Assembly (NCBI GenBank): GCA_964437595.1
Contig: CAYTHO010000020.1
Coordinates: 1 to 64,000 of the forward strand
Length of the DNA: 64,000 bases
Origin: DSYU01 sp964437595
GTDB lineage: Bacteria > Chloroflexota > Anaerolineae > Anaerolineales > Anaerolineaceae
Direction of reading: 5' to 3'
In this document: positions 28,554-37,209 of the stretch, piece by piece
Layout: every line of letters starts with the position of its first letter
How positions within the stretch are numbered: position 1 is the stretch's first letter
Made by a program: the position numbers and the translations under genes
The notes under the pieces: generated by a model
Told to the model about the DNA's origin: nothing
What the model saw: only the letters and a program-made list of their open reading frames with translations
The model's database searches: none

Positions 28554-29831
28554 ATGCCCGAAATCCCCATCCTGCCCATTCTCACTTACACCTTTGCGGT
28601 GTGGTTTGGCCTGTACCTGCTCCGCCAGCGCTTCCACAAACCGGGCATGCGTTACACAGGTTTGGGGCTGATCGCCTATGCGGTGGGCCTGGCAGTTCAG
28701 GTGCTGTTTTCGCCGCCAGCCGCCCCGCGCGGCGCCGCCTTCCTGCTGCAGGAGCGCTTTTTTGTGGCCGTTTTGCCCTTCATCTGCTGGCTGGCGGCCA
28801 TCATTCACCTGTTTTCATCTACTGCTGATCTCCGCCTGCGAGGGCAGACCCAGCCGCCCTTACAACTGCGCATGTCGCTGCGCCTGGTGCTGGTCGGCAG
28901 CATCTTCTTTGGCATGAGCCTATCCATGCTCATTTTGCCCCAGTCCTGGTTTTCTTCCAACCTGGTCGTGCTGGCCATCGGCCTGGACCTGGCGCTGCTA
29001 AGCTACGGTATCGCCGCGCTGGACGCCTACGATGAAGGCGAAGCCCTCTCGCGCGACTTCTTCCGCTCGCTGGGCGCCTCGTTCCTGGCCGCCCTGCTGT
29101 TTGGCGGGCAGGTGGCGCTGGTGATGGCCGTCACCGGCAGCGGCGGGGCCCCCATGCTGCTGCTACTGCTGGCGCTGATTACCTCGGCGGTGGCCCTGCA
29201 GATCTTCAACGACCCCCTCCAGACCCTGTTGGACCGGGTGCTGTTCTCCGCCTGGCCCGGCCTGCGCCGCGAGCGCGCCAACCTGCGCTCGGTAGCCAGC
29301 GCCCTGCCCCGTGTGGATGAAACCCTCGACCTCTCCAGCCTCTCCGGCGAAGAATTTGGCCGCCTCACCCGCCGCGCCCTCAGCCACATGGGCGACCTCA
29401 AGCGCCTGGCGGCCAGCCCGTTGGCGCGCCTGCCCGTGATCACCGAGCGCCTTGCCGCGCGCGGCCTGCCCGATAACACCCTCGACCGCGCCGCCGAGCT
29501 GAAAGCCCTGCTGGCCGAAAGCGTCGAGCGCCTGAAGCCGCGTGATAACGCGCGCGGCAGCGGGCGCGATAGCGGGCGCGGCGTGGAGATTGGCGGCGAG
29601 GCCTTCGGCGTCAGCGACGAATGGCGCTATTACAACGTCCTCTACTACCCTTACGTCCTGGGATGGAAGCCCAACCGCCAGCGCCTGCCCGCCCATGCCA
29701 GCGGTGACGGCCAGCGCGAGGTCATGGAATGGTTCCGCGCGCAGGTCCCCGAACGCACCCTGCACAACTGGCAGAACGCCGCCGCCGAACTGGTAGCAAA
29801 GGATTTACGGGAGCGTAGCGGTAAATTATAG
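28554..29831 (+). CDS. Polytopic membrane protein of unknown function
   Basis: 425 residues. The N-terminal ~220 residues form about seven hydrophobic helices (e.g. LTYTFAVWFGLYLL, LVVLAIGLDLALLSYGIAAL, LLLALITSAVALQIF). The C-terminal half is soluble and Arg/Leu-rich, with the segments LSSLSGEEFGRLTRRALSHM and EWRYYNVLYYPYVLGWKPNR. The layout resembles a membrane sensor or a kinase-less signalling protein, but I do not recognise a domain. AAGGT lies 9 nt before the ATG. It follows the beta-helix gene by 32 bp and is closed by a long hairpin. Confidence 0.7.
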   Translation: MPEIPILPILTYTFAVWFGLYLLRQRFHKPGMRYTGLGLIAYAVGLAVQVLFSPPAAPRGAAFLLQERFFVAVLPFICWLAAIIHLFSSTADLRLRGQTQPPLQLRMSLRLVLVGSIFFGMSLSMLILPQSWFSSNLVVLAIGLDLALLSYGIAALDAYDEGEALSRDFFRSLGASFLAALLFGGQVALVMAVTGSGGAPMLLLLLALITSAVALQIFNDPLQTLLDRVLFSAWPGLRRERANLRSVASALPRVDETLDLSSLSGEEFGRLTRRALSHMGDLKRLAASPLARLPVITERLAARGLPDNTLDRAAELKALLAESVERLKPRDNARGSGRDSGRGVEIGGEAFGVSDEWRYYNVLYYPYVLGWKPNRQRLPAHASGDGQREVMEWFRAQVPERTLHNWQNAAAELVAKDLRERSGKL

Positions 29832-29834
29832 TTA

Positions 29835-29875
29835 TGTGTTATTCAAAATGAGCCTCGCTCATTTTGAATAACACA
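29835..29875 (+). terminator. 19-bp-arm perfect hairpin after the membrane-protein gene
   Basis: The arms 29835-29853 and 29857-29875 are exact reverse complements with a 3-nt loop. The hairpin starts 3 nt after the stop codon at 29831. TCTGTTTTGG follows on the plus strand, a weak U-tract. It probably ends transcription or stabilises the mRNA 3' end. Confidence 0.7.
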
Positions 29876-29883
29876 CTCTGTTT

Positions 29884-29961
29884 TGGCAGGAAATGGCAGT
29901 ATTTGTCATTCTCTTGGCAGTGATTTTTTCGTATCGTGGGTCAACATCATCTTACGATACG
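29884..29961 (+). promoter_or_regulatory. Phased TGGCAG repeats and an inverted repeat upstream of a small membrane-protein gene
   Basis: TGGCAG occurs at 29884, 29894 and 29915, i.e. 10 and 21 bp apart, close to one and two helical turns. Further on, CGTATCGT (29930-29937) and ACGATACG (29954-29961) form a perfect 8-bp inverted repeat just before the ribosome-binding site AAGGA. This looks like an activator array plus an operator or leader stem-loop. I could not place a convincing -35/-10 pair. Confidence 0.45.
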
Positions 29962-29976
29962 AAAGGATCTCAAGCA

Positions 29977-30444
29977 ATGGCAACCAATGTTCGCATTCAA
30001 GAAACACCGTCTCTCGTCCTCGCCGACAATGCTCCCCTGCTGCGGCGCGCCTTCACCGTAAACGCCGCGGCCTCGCTGGCCTTTGGCCTGCTGCTGATCT
30101 TCGACGCGCAGCCCATCGCCGCCTTCCTCGGCATCCAGCACATGCAGTTCTTTGGCGCCGCCAATGTTGGCGCCGCCTCCATCATTCTGGACTTTGGCAT
30201 CGTGGCAGTCGCCTTCGCCGCCTGGGTGGGCTACCTTGCCACCCGCCGTCCCATCTCGCGCTCCGCCGCCATCTCCGTCCTGGCGCTGGACTCCTTTATG
30301 GTCGCCGACCTCGCCCTCCTGCTCCTCAGCGGCGCGCTGCCCTTAACCACCGCTGGTTTGTGGTCCATACTGGCCGTCACCGACATTACCCTGGCCCTCG
30401 CCATCTGGGAATACTTCGGCATCCGCCGCATGAGCAGTAAGTAA
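29977..30444 (+). CDS. Small four-helix membrane protein of unknown function
   Basis: 155 residues from ATG 29977, preceded by AAGGA at a 9-nt distance. A longer frame from 29893 lacks a ribosome-binding site and overlaps the regulatory repeats. A ~30-residue cytosolic N-terminus is followed by four hydrophobic helices: AAASLAFGLLLIF, ASIILDFGIVAVAFAAWVG, AAISVLALDSFMVADLALLL and GLWSILAVTDITLALAIWEY. The end is short and basic (RRMSSK). I do not recognise the family. It is flanked by strong hairpins on both sides, so it is probably a monocistronic, separately regulated gene. Confidence 0.7.
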   Translation: MATNVRIQETPSLVLADNAPLLRRAFTVNAAASLAFGLLLIFDAQPIAAFLGIQHMQFFGAANVGAASIILDFGIVAVAFAAWVGYLATRRPISRSAAISVLALDSFMVADLALLLLSGALPLTTAGLWSILAVTDITLALAIWEYFGIRRMSSK

Positions 30445-30449
30445 AAAAA

Positions 30450-30486
30450 GTGGGTGGTGCAAAAGTGAAACTTTTACACCACCCAC
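30450..30486 (+). terminator. 17-bp-arm hairpin after the small membrane-protein gene
   Basis: The arms (GTGGGTGGTG... and ...CACCACCCAC) pair over 17 bp with one mismatch and a 3-nt loop. A7 precedes the arm on the plus strand. There is no U-tract downstream, so its terminator activity is inferred from position and stability. Confidence 0.65.
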
Positions 30487-30537
30487 CACTTCAAGCCCAA
30501 TGGAAAAGACGCACGAGTTTACATTCTTTAGCAGGCA

Positions 30538-30560
30538 CCCCTTCCCGCACCGGGAAGGGG
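30538..30560. repeat. 10-bp perfect hairpin of a CCCTTCCCG/CGGGAAGGG type
   Basis: CCCCTTCCCG and CGGGAAGGGG are separated by three bases and followed by a G-rich GTCGGGGGTTAGGTC tail. Similar CCCTTCCC/GGAAGGG DNA lies at 9601-9650 inside the ABC exporter gene. It looks like a dispersed intergenic repeat. The rest of the 240-bp gap (30445-30684) holds a TATAAT (30621-30626) without a clear -35. Confidence 0.5.
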
Positions 30561-30684
30561 TCGGGGGTTAGGTCTTCTTTCTCCACAGATTCTCCCCGTA
30601 TCCTTCCTCCAATCCCGGGCTATAATAAGTTCCTGTTGAATAAAACGTACGCCCTGTGCGTAATTAATCAGAGGAACTATTACC

Positions 30685-31497
30685 ATGAACATCGACTCTA
30701 CGCGCTTCGACGCGGCAAGCAATGGATTGCAGCCCCTTATCGAAGCCGACCACCTGGTCAAGAAATTCGGCGAAAAATCGGCTGTTGCTGATGTCTCCTT
30801 CTCCGTTCGCGGTGGTGAAATCTTTGGCTTCCTGGGCCCCAACGGCGCGGGCAAAACCACCACGATCAAAATGATCGTGGGCCTGCTCAAGCCTACTTCT
30901 GGCACCGCCCGCATCGCCGGGTACGATGTGCAGACCCAACCCCTGCTGGCCAAGGCTTCCAGCGGGTTTGTCCCCGATGAGCCGCACCTGTACAGTAAGC
31001 TCACCGCTCGCGAACTGCTGCGCTTTGTCGGCGACCTGTACGAACTGTCGCCCGAGCTAGTCGAGCGGCGCACCGAGGAACTGCTGCGCCTGTTCGACCT
31101 GGCCGATGCGGGCGATAACCTGGTGGACTCCTTCAGCCACGGTATGCAGCAGAAAACTTCTCTTGCTGCCGCCCTGCTCCACGACCCCAAGGTCCTCATC
31201 CTCGACGAGCCCACCGTGGGGCTCGATCCCAAGTCGGCCCGCATGATTAAAGATATCCTGCGTCAGATCGCCTCGCGCGGCTCGGCGGTGATGCTCTCTA
31301 CCCACATCCTGGAAATCGCCGAGCGTATGTGTGACCGCATCGCCATCATCAATAAGGGCCAGGTCATTGCTATGGGCACCCTGGAAGAGCTGCGCGCTTC
31401 TGCCAGTACCGGAACGAACGGTGGCAGTCTGGAAGACATCTTCCTCGAACTCACCGGCGGCGCGGAGGACGCCGAGATCGCTGAGGTGCTCAAATGA
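30685..31497 (+). CDS. ABC-2 type transporter ATP-binding protein
   Basis: 270-residue ATPase with Walker A GPNGAGKTTT, signature FSHGMQQKTSLAAALL (the non-canonical SHGMQQK type common in ABC-2 exporters), Walker B VLILDEPTVGLDP and the switch histidine in MLSTHILEIAERM. It drives export by the membrane protein encoded next, whose start overlaps this stop by 4 bp. GAGGA lies about 10 nt before the ATG. The substrate is unknown; relatives move antibiotics, lipids or polysaccharides. Confidence 0.93.
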   Translation: MNIDSTRFDAASNGLQPLIEADHLVKKFGEKSAVADVSFSVRGGEIFGFLGPNGAGKTTTIKMIVGLLKPTSGTARIAGYDVQTQPLLAKASSGFVPDEPHLYSKLTARELLRFVGDLYELSPELVERRTEELLRLFDLADAGDNLVDSFSHGMQQKTSLAAALLHDPKVLILDEPTVGLDPKSARMIKDILRQIASRGSAVMLSTHILEIAERMCDRIAIINKGQVIAMGTLEELRASASTGTNGGSLEDIFLELTGGAEDAEIAEVLK

Positions 31498-33317
31498 GCC
31501 TCTCCGAATCGCTCCTCCAATCCCAGCCGAACAAGTTCGGGCTGTGGCCTTCGGTTTGGAAGCTGCTGCGCCTGCGCGCACGCATTATGTGGAATAATTT
31601 TAAGCGTGCCAAGCTGGCCAGTAAAATTGGCACCATTTTCATCCTGTTGCTGATTTTGGGCGGTATGGTGTTCTTGTTTTGGGTCTCCAGTATGCTGCTG
31701 CGCTTTATCGAGTCGCCAGAACTGGCCCAGTACATTGACGCGGCATCCTTCCTGGATGCCATACCCACCATGGTGCTCACCATGGCATTCTTCCTGATGA
31801 TCATGACCAACTTCGGCGTGCTGCTCCAGTCGTTGTACCTCAGCCACGATATGGATTTTCTGGTTACTTCGCCGCTGCCCATGCGCGCGGTGTTCGTTGC
31901 CAAGCTGCTGGAAGCCATCCTGCCAACGTTTGTACTGTTTTGTGCTGCCAGCTTGCCGGTGCTGTTTGGCCTGGGCACTGCCAGTGGTTACAATCCCCTT
32001 TATTTTGGATTTCTTATTGCCATGCTGGCCCTGCTCGCGTTAGCTGCCAGTGGCATGGCATCCATCCTGGTAATGGCGGTGGTGCGTGTGGTTCCCGCCC
32101 GCCGGGTGGCCGAAGTACTGGGTTTTGTCGGCGCGATGGTTTCCATTTTGTGCGGGCAGTCCGGTAATATCGTCAACGCTATGGATATTGAAGGCGAACA
32201 GTTCGGCGCGGCGCTGGGAGCCTTTGCCACCCTCAACACCGCCTGGTCGCCGCTGGCCTGGGCCGGGCGCGGTCTGCTGGCCATTGGGCGCGGTGATTGG
32301 CTCCCTGGTCTGGGGCTGAGCCTGATCTCGTTAGTGTTGTTTGGCGCGGTCTTTGCGGCCGCTCTATACGCGGCAGAGCAGCTTTATTACACCGGTTGGT
32401 CATCCATGCAGGGTTCGCCCCAGCGCAAGCGCTCTTCTCACTCAAAGGCTCTCTCCAAGGCGGCGCCAGCTTCGGTGGAGGCCGCTCAAGCTACCCTCAA
32501 CGGTGCGTTGGCTGGCAAAGGAGAAAAGCCGCGTGTTGGATGGCTGCCAGCCCCGCTGCGCGCGATGGTGATTAAAGATGCATTACTGCTACGCCGCGAT
32601 CCGCGCAATCTTTCACAGTTATTTACCCCACTGATTATTGGTTTTGTCATGATCTTTTCGACACAGGCCGGGCGGGGTGAAGCCCGCGAGGCATTGGCCG
32701 AGGTGGGCATGGTGAACATTGAGTTTTACTTCATGGTAGCCCTGTCCATCTTCGTGGGCTGGATGTTAATGCTCAACCTGGCTTCGCTGGCCTTCACCCG
32801 CGAGGGCAAAAGCTACTGGATGTTGAAAAGTTCACCCGTGCATCCTTGGCACCTGCTGGGCGGCAAATACATCGTCTCGTACCTCCCGGCGGTGGCCTTC
32901 AGCGTGCTGTTTCTGGTGGTTACGTTCGCCCTGCGCGGGGTCAGCTTCGCCATGCTGCCTTTCAGCATTTTGGTGGTCTTGTTCACAATTGCCGGCGCCA
33001 ATGCCATCGCTCTGGCCTTTGGCGTCGCTGGCGCAAACCTCGAGTGGGACAGTCCGCAGCGCCAGCGGTTGAGTGGGGCATCTGGCTGTCTGCTGTTTAT
33101 TGCGATTTCCGTTTCGGTGGTGATTTATCTGGCGTTGTTCCTTGGTCCACCCATCGCCTGGCAAATAGTCGGTGCCATCCAGGGAACTGCCAGCACTCCG
33201 CCCGTACTTTCCTATATCCTTGGCCTGCTTCTGGGTGCTACTGCTTCCCTTGCTACAACCTTCTTCGCCTTGCGCCTGTCCATCCCCCGGCTGGCGAAGA
33301 TTGGCGAGCCGGGTTAG
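31494..33317 (+). CDS. ABC transporter permease of a large two-block exporter type
   Basis: 607 residues with about fourteen predicted membrane helices in two blocks: ~45-300 and ~380-600. They are joined by a cytosolic segment of ~70 residues containing KAAPASVEAAQATLNGAL. It resembles the large putative ABC exporter permeases that pair with a single ATPase. It is translationally coupled to that ATPase. GLGTASGYNP and WMLKSSPVHPWHLLGGKYI are segments typical of this group. It is followed by a strong hairpin at 33344. The substrate is unknown. Confidence 0.85.
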   Translation: MSLSESLLQSQPNKFGLWPSVWKLLRLRARIMWNNFKRAKLASKIGTIFILLLILGGMVFLFWVSSMLLRFIESPELAQYIDAASFLDAIPTMVLTMAFFLMIMTNFGVLLQSLYLSHDMDFLVTSPLPMRAVFVAKLLEAILPTFVLFCAASLPVLFGLGTASGYNPLYFGFLIAMLALLALAASGMASILVMAVVRVVPARRVAEVLGFVGAMVSILCGQSGNIVNAMDIEGEQFGAALGAFATLNTAWSPLAWAGRGLLAIGRGDWLPGLGLSLISLVLFGAVFAAALYAAEQLYYTGWSSMQGSPQRKRSSHSKALSKAAPASVEAAQATLNGALAGKGEKPRVGWLPAPLRAMVIKDALLLRRDPRNLSQLFTPLIIGFVMIFSTQAGRGEAREALAEVGMVNIEFYFMVALSIFVGWMLMLNLASLAFTREGKSYWMLKSSPVHPWHLLGGKYIVSYLPAVAFSVLFLVVTFALRGVSFAMLPFSILVVLFTIAGANAIALAFGVAGANLEWDSPQRQRLSGASGCLLFIAISVSVVIYLALFLGPPIAWQIVGAIQGTASTPPVLSYILGLLLGATASLATTFFALRLSIPRLAKIGEPG

Positions 33318-33343
33318 GTCAGAAACAGATCTCGTCTATACCA

Positions 33344-33374
33344 GGCCTCAAAGGTTTGAAAAACCTTTGAGGCC
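33344..33374. terminator. 14-bp-arm perfect hairpin between convergent genes
   Basis: GGCCTCAAAGGTTT and its exact complement are separated by three bases. The hairpin sits between the ABC permease stop (33317) and the convergent DUF1801 gene (33380). TTCATTT follows on the plus strand. It is a good candidate bidirectional terminator. Confidence 0.75.
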
Positions 33375-33379
33375 TTCAT

Positions 33380-33793
33380 TTATCCTCCCCACCCGCCTTT
33401 ATCCACCGACCGCTGTACCAGCTCGCGCAGCACGCCCATATCCACATCGGACAGCTTATTGATATATAAACACGCCTTGCCAATTTTGTGTTTGCCTAAC
33501 TTTTGCATCAGATGCGCGTCTTCTTCAAACCTGTAGATCAAGTAAAGCGTCAGGTTCTGCTTGCGTGGCGAAAAGCCTACTTTGAACCAATCGCCCTCGC
33601 GCCCGCTCGCGTATTTGAAGTGCGTGTTGCCAAACCCGATGATGCTGTCCCCCCACATCCTCGGCGCTTCGCCGCTCACCTGTGCCATCATCTCCACAAT
33701 CGCCATGCTGTCCTGGCGCTTTGTCTCATCCGCGATCCCCTGGAGGAATGCCTCCACGCTCGCCGCGTTTGCCTTTGTTTTTAATTCGCTCAT
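33380..33793 (-). CDS. DUF1801-domain protein
   Basis: 137 residues. The segments VEAFLQGIADETKRQDSMA, GFGNTHFKYASGREGDWFKV and LYINKLSDVDMGVLRELV match DUF1801 (YdhG-like) proteins, which are small and cytosolic and have no proven function. The start overlaps the stop of the MOSC gene by 4 bp, so the two are co-translated. Some relatives are linked to iron or stress metabolism, but the sequence gives no direct evidence for that. Confidence 0.85.
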   Translation of the reverse strand: MSELKTKANAASVEAFLQGIADETKRQDSMAIVEMMAQVSGEAPRMWGDSIIGFGNTHFKYASGREGDWFKVGFSPRKQNLTLYLIYRFEEDAHLMQKLGKHKIGKACLYINKLSDVDMGVLRELVQRSVDKGGWGG

Positions 33794-34260
33794 AATCGCT
33801 GTGTCTCCAGCACCTTCACTTCATCCCCCACCTTGACCGTCCCGCCCGTGATCACCCGCGCCAGAACGCCCAGCGGGCCGATCCCCAATATGCTCTTGCC
33901 CTGCGCCGCTTCCAGCCGCGAGCAGCCGGTGCGCTCCTTGGCCACCTCGATCAGCGCCTCGCCGCCAAGCCGCAGCCGCGCCCCCGGCGCCAGCGTTTCC
34001 ACCGCCAGCCCGCCGATGATCATCTGCTCGCCGAACTGCCCCGGCCCGGTCAGGTAGCCCGCGTGGGCCAGCGCCTCCAGCCACTCCTGCGACAGCAGGT
34101 TCAACTGCCGGTCCGGGCTGTGCCCGCCTTTACAGTCGCCTTCGATGCCCACCCCCGCCACGAGCAGAGCCTCCTTCAGCGGCGCGCGCAGGTACGCCCC
34201 CGAGCGGTCCTCGTTCTCCGGCGAGTTGGGTTTATACACGATACTGGTAATGGTTGCCAT
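33790..34260 (-). CDS. MOSC-domain protein
   Basis: 156 residues with a MOSC beta-barrel. Visible elements are GVGIEGDCKGGHSPDRQLNL, the conserved QFGEQMIIGGL and the cysteine in ERTGCSRLEAAQGKSILG. MOSC domains carry sulfur from pyridoxal enzymes or bind molybdenum cofactor derivatives. This stand-alone short form resembles YiiM/MOSC sulfurase-like proteins. It is coupled to the DUF1801 gene downstream. No molybdenum gene is adjacent, so its partner is unknown. Confidence 0.88.
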   Translation of the reverse strand: MATITSIVYKPNSPENEDRSGAYLRAPLKEALLVAGVGIEGDCKGGHSPDRQLNLLSQEWLEALAHAGYLTGPGQFGEQMIIGGLAVETLAPGARLRLGGEALIEVAKERTGCSRLEAAQGKSILGIGPLGVLARVITGGTVKVGDEVKVLETQRL

Positions 34261-34420
34261 GGTTGGATCCTTACGTAGAGGGGATTAGGGATTGGAGATT
34301 GGCGATGAGGAATCGCACTTTGCCTCTGCGTGATTTCCAAACTGAAAACAGTATATCAATATTGATAATATTTGTCTAGATTATCTTCGGGAGTAAGCGA
34401 AAGTTAAATAGGTGGATCTA

Positions 34421-34460
34421 CCTTGATCAGTTCGGGGTACGGGCCCCGAACTGATCAAGG
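34421..34460. terminator. 17-bp-arm perfect hairpin overlapping the stop of the iron-importer ATPase gene
   Basis: The arms 34421-34437 and 34444-34460 are exact reverse complements around a 6-nt loop. The minus-strand ATPase gene ends at 34427, so most of the hairpin is coding and specifies its last ~11 residues. On the minus strand the downstream sequence is TAGATCCACC, with no U-tract. Confidence 0.7.
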
Positions 34461-35509
34461 TTCTCTTCACCCTCCGCAAACACATTCAGCGGATGCCCTG
34501 CATCCACAAATACCCGCACCCGTTCGCCTACTGGGAACGTGGCGGTATGCTCCTTGAACGCCTCCACTTCCCGCCCCGAGTCCAGCCGCAGGCGGTACAC
34601 GTTCAACGTGCCCTGGAAAATTCGCTCCGCGATCACCCCGTTCCCGGTGGAATCGGGCCGGAAGTCCACATCATCGGCCCGCACCGCTACTTCCACCCGT
34701 GTACCGGCGGGCGCGGCGACCGCCTGCGCCAGCATCCCCACCTCGGTGTAGTTTCCTTCACGGGTGATCCTGCCGGGGAGAAAGCGGCTGCCGCCCATGA
34801 ACTCGGCCACAAAGCGGGTCGCCGATGCTCCAAAGACCGCCTCCGGCGTGCCCACCTGCACCAGCCGCCCCTGGTTGAACACCGCCAGCCGGTCGCCCAT
34901 GTACAGCGCCTCCTCCTGGTCGTGGGTGACGAAGAGCACTGTGGCTCGGATGGCCTTCAACAGCCCGCGCACCTGCTCGCGCATCTCGGCGCGCCGGTCC
35001 GTGTCCAGGCTGCTGAATGGTTCATCCATCAACAGTAGCAGCGGGCGGGGGGCCAGTGCCCGCGCCAGCGACACCCGCTGGCGCTCCCCGCCGGAGAGGG
35101 CGTGCGGAAAGCGCTTTGCCAGCGCCGCCAGCCCGACCATCTCCAGCATCTCCCCGGCGATCTGGCGTGCCTGGGCTGGTGCTTTGCCACGCAGGCCAAA
35201 AGCCACATTATCGAACACGTTCAGGTGCGGGAACAGCGCGTGATCCTGGAAAACCATGCCCACTCCACGTTTTTCTGGGGGGACGAAGGCACTTTGCGAT
35301 GCGGCGAATCGCCCGCCCAGCCAGATTTCGCCCGCGTCAGGGCGCTCCAACCCGGCGATCAGCCGCAGGGTGGTGGTTTTTCCACACCCGCTCGGGCCTA
35401 CCAGCGCCAGGATTTCGCCTTCATCCAGGCAGAAGGAGATGTCGCAGACCGCCGGGTCAGGGGCCCCCTGGTAGTGTTTGATTAGATGGCGCGCGTCGAG
35501 AGTTGTCAT
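34427..35509 (-). CDS. fbpC: Ferric-iron ABC transporter ATP-binding protein
   Basis: 360 residues from ATG 35509, which overlaps the permease stop by ATGA. The longer frame to 35623 lies inside the permease gene. The N-terminal ATPase has Walker A GPSGCGKTT (~38-46), signature LSGGERQRVSLARAL, Walker B LLLMDEPFSSLD and switch His in FVTHDQEEALYM. A C-terminal TOBE-type regulatory domain (~235-345) follows. It energises uptake of Fe(III) by the permease and binding lipoprotein encoded before it. The last ~11 residues (ending RTPN) come from a hairpin. The alternative is a related thiamine or polyamine importer; the DtxR-type regulator next door favours iron. Confidence 0.9.
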   Translation of the reverse strand: MTTLDARHLIKHYQGAPDPAVCDISFCLDEGEILALVGPSGCGKTTTLRLIAGLERPDAGEIWLGGRFAASQSAFVPPEKRGVGMVFQDHALFPHLNVFDNVAFGLRGKAPAQARQIAGEMLEMVGLAALAKRFPHALSGGERQRVSLARALAPRPLLLLMDEPFSSLDTDRRAEMREQVRGLLKAIRATVLFVTHDQEEALYMGDRLAVFNQGRLVQVGTPEAVFGASATRFVAEFMGGSRFLPGRITREGNYTEVGMLAQAVAAPAGTRVEVAVRADDVDFRPDSTGNGVIAERIFQGTLNVYRLRLDSGREVEAFKEHTATFPVGERVRVFVDAGHPLNVFAEGEENLDQFGARTPN

Positions 35510-37149
35510 TTGAATATTTGCTCCCTGCGTAAAAGAAACGCCAGCGGCAGCAAGGAGGCTAGCACCAGGAACAGGGCCGCCGGGGCTGCCTGCACATAAA
35601 ATCCATCGTTGGCCCACATCCACACCCGCACCGCCAGGGTATCGAACCCGGCGGGGCGCAGTAAAAGCGTGGCGGGCAGCTCTTTCAGCGAAGTCAGGAA
35701 CACCAGCGCCCCGCCCGCCATCAGTCCCGGCAGGATCAGCGGCAGGGTCACCTGGCTGAAAGCCTGGAGCACCGTATGCCCCGCGCTGCGAGCCGCCTCT
35801 TCCAAAGATGGTGCAACCTGCCCCAGGGCCGACTCACTGGCCCGCACCGCCTGGGGCATGTGCCGCAGCACATAGGCGATCACCACCACCAGCGGGGTAG
35901 CATACAGCACCGGCAGTGCCCGGTTTACAAGCAGCACCAGGCTGAGCGCCACCACCACGCCGGGGATGGCATAACCCACCTGGCAGAAGCGCGCCAGAAA
36001 GCGCGAAACGCGCCCGGGCTGGCGTGCCGCGAACAGCGCCACCGGCAGCGAGAGCGTCACCGCCGCCGCCGCCGCCAGCGCCGATGTCCACAGGCTGTTC
36101 CAGGCAAAGCTGCCAAAGCCCCGCGAGCCAGCGTGGAAAATCGCTTCCAGCGCCTGCGGATCCATGGTGGCCTGGATGCTCCACGCCGCCAGCGTGCCCA
36201 GCGGCACCACCAGGCTGGCGACCACCACTCCCAGCGCCAGAATCAGCGCCGGGATGCGCCAGCGCCCCAGCTTCACCGGCGGGGCGGGACGCCAGCCGCT
36301 TTCCATTTGCGTGAAGCGCGCCCGGCCCTGCAGGCGCAGCTCGGTCCATAACAGGGCCGCCGCCAGCCCCACCAGAACCCCGCTCAACACCGCCGCCGCC
36401 GAGCGGTCATAGCGCCCGGAAAGCTGCACGAAGATGGCCGAAGAAAAGGTCTCGTAGCGCAGCAGCGCCACCGTGCCATATTCGGCCAGCACGTCCAGCG
36501 CCACCAGCAGCGCGCCCGCCAGCAGGCCGGGACGCATCGCCGGCAGGGTGACGCGTGCCAGCGCCTGCCAGGGCCGCAGCCCCAGTGTGCGCGCGGCCTC
36601 TTCCAGCGAGGCGTGCAGCGAGCGGAACGCCGCCCCGCTCAACAGATAGACGTAGGGGAAGGTGAACAGCGTCAGGATAAAGGCCGCACCCCAGAAACCC
36701 AGCGGGCTGGGCGTGGCGACGGGCTGCCCAATGATGTCTTCCAGAAGCCGCGGCAGCAGCCCGCTGCGCGGGCGCAGCAGCGCCAGGTGGACGATTGCCC
36801 CGATATACGCGGGGATCGCCAGCGGCAGCGCAAACAGCCAGCGCAGGATCTTCCGCCCCGGCAGGTCGCTGCGCTCGGTCAGCCAGGCCAGCCCTGCACC
36901 AGTAACCAGCGTGCCGCCCGTCACCGCCGCCGCCAGCAGCGTCCAGATGCGCCCCTGCAGCAGCCGCTGCCACGCTTCCGCGTCGGCTCCGGCGGCACGC
37001 AGGAAGATGTACCCCACCGGCACGGCCACAAACAGCGCCACGAAACCTGCCCCCGCCGCCAGCGGGCTCGGCAGGGGCAGGCGATGGCACCTCTGACCGG
37101 TTGTGGTAGGTAGGTGCAGCAGGATGGGTGAAATGTTATCTTTCATCAC
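35506..37149 (-). CDS. fbpB: Ferric-iron ABC transporter permease (two fused membrane domains)
   Basis: 547 residues with about twelve helices arranged as two tandem permease domains, as in FbpB/SfuB. The EAA loops are visible as SLHASLEEAARTLGLRPWQA and QVAPSLEEAARSAGHTVLQA. These contact the ATPase. The gene is coupled to fbpC by ATGA and starts 60 bp after the binding-protein stop. Two adjacent ATGs (37149, 37146) are possible starts. Confidence 0.92.
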   Translation of the reverse strand: MMKDNISPILLHLPTTTGQRCHRLPLPSPLAAGAGFVALFVAVPVGYIFLRAAGADAEAWQRLLQGRIWTLLAAAVTGGTLVTGAGLAWLTERSDLPGRKILRWLFALPLAIPAYIGAIVHLALLRPRSGLLPRLLEDIIGQPVATPSPLGFWGAAFILTLFTFPYVYLLSGAAFRSLHASLEEAARTLGLRPWQALARVTLPAMRPGLLAGALLVALDVLAEYGTVALLRYETFSSAIFVQLSGRYDRSAAAVLSGVLVGLAAALLWTELRLQGRARFTQMESGWRPAPPVKLGRWRIPALILALGVVVASLVVPLGTLAAWSIQATMDPQALEAIFHAGSRGFGSFAWNSLWTSALAAAAAVTLSLPVALFAARQPGRVSRFLARFCQVGYAIPGVVVALSLVLLVNRALPVLYATPLVVVIAYVLRHMPQAVRASESALGQVAPSLEEAARSAGHTVLQAFSQVTLPLILPGLMAGGALVFLTSLKELPATLLLRPAGFDTLAVRVWMWANDGFYVQAAPAALFLVLASLLPLAFLLRREQIFK

Positions 37150-37209
37150 GGATCTTTTTAGTCGCGTCTATTTAACCGGGCAGCTTCCAGCCCCGGGCAG
37201 CCGAGCATA

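Noticed and set aside
29903..29935. Sigma-54 promoter suggested by TGGCAG and a T-run
   Set aside because: The -12 element TTGC is missing at the required distance.
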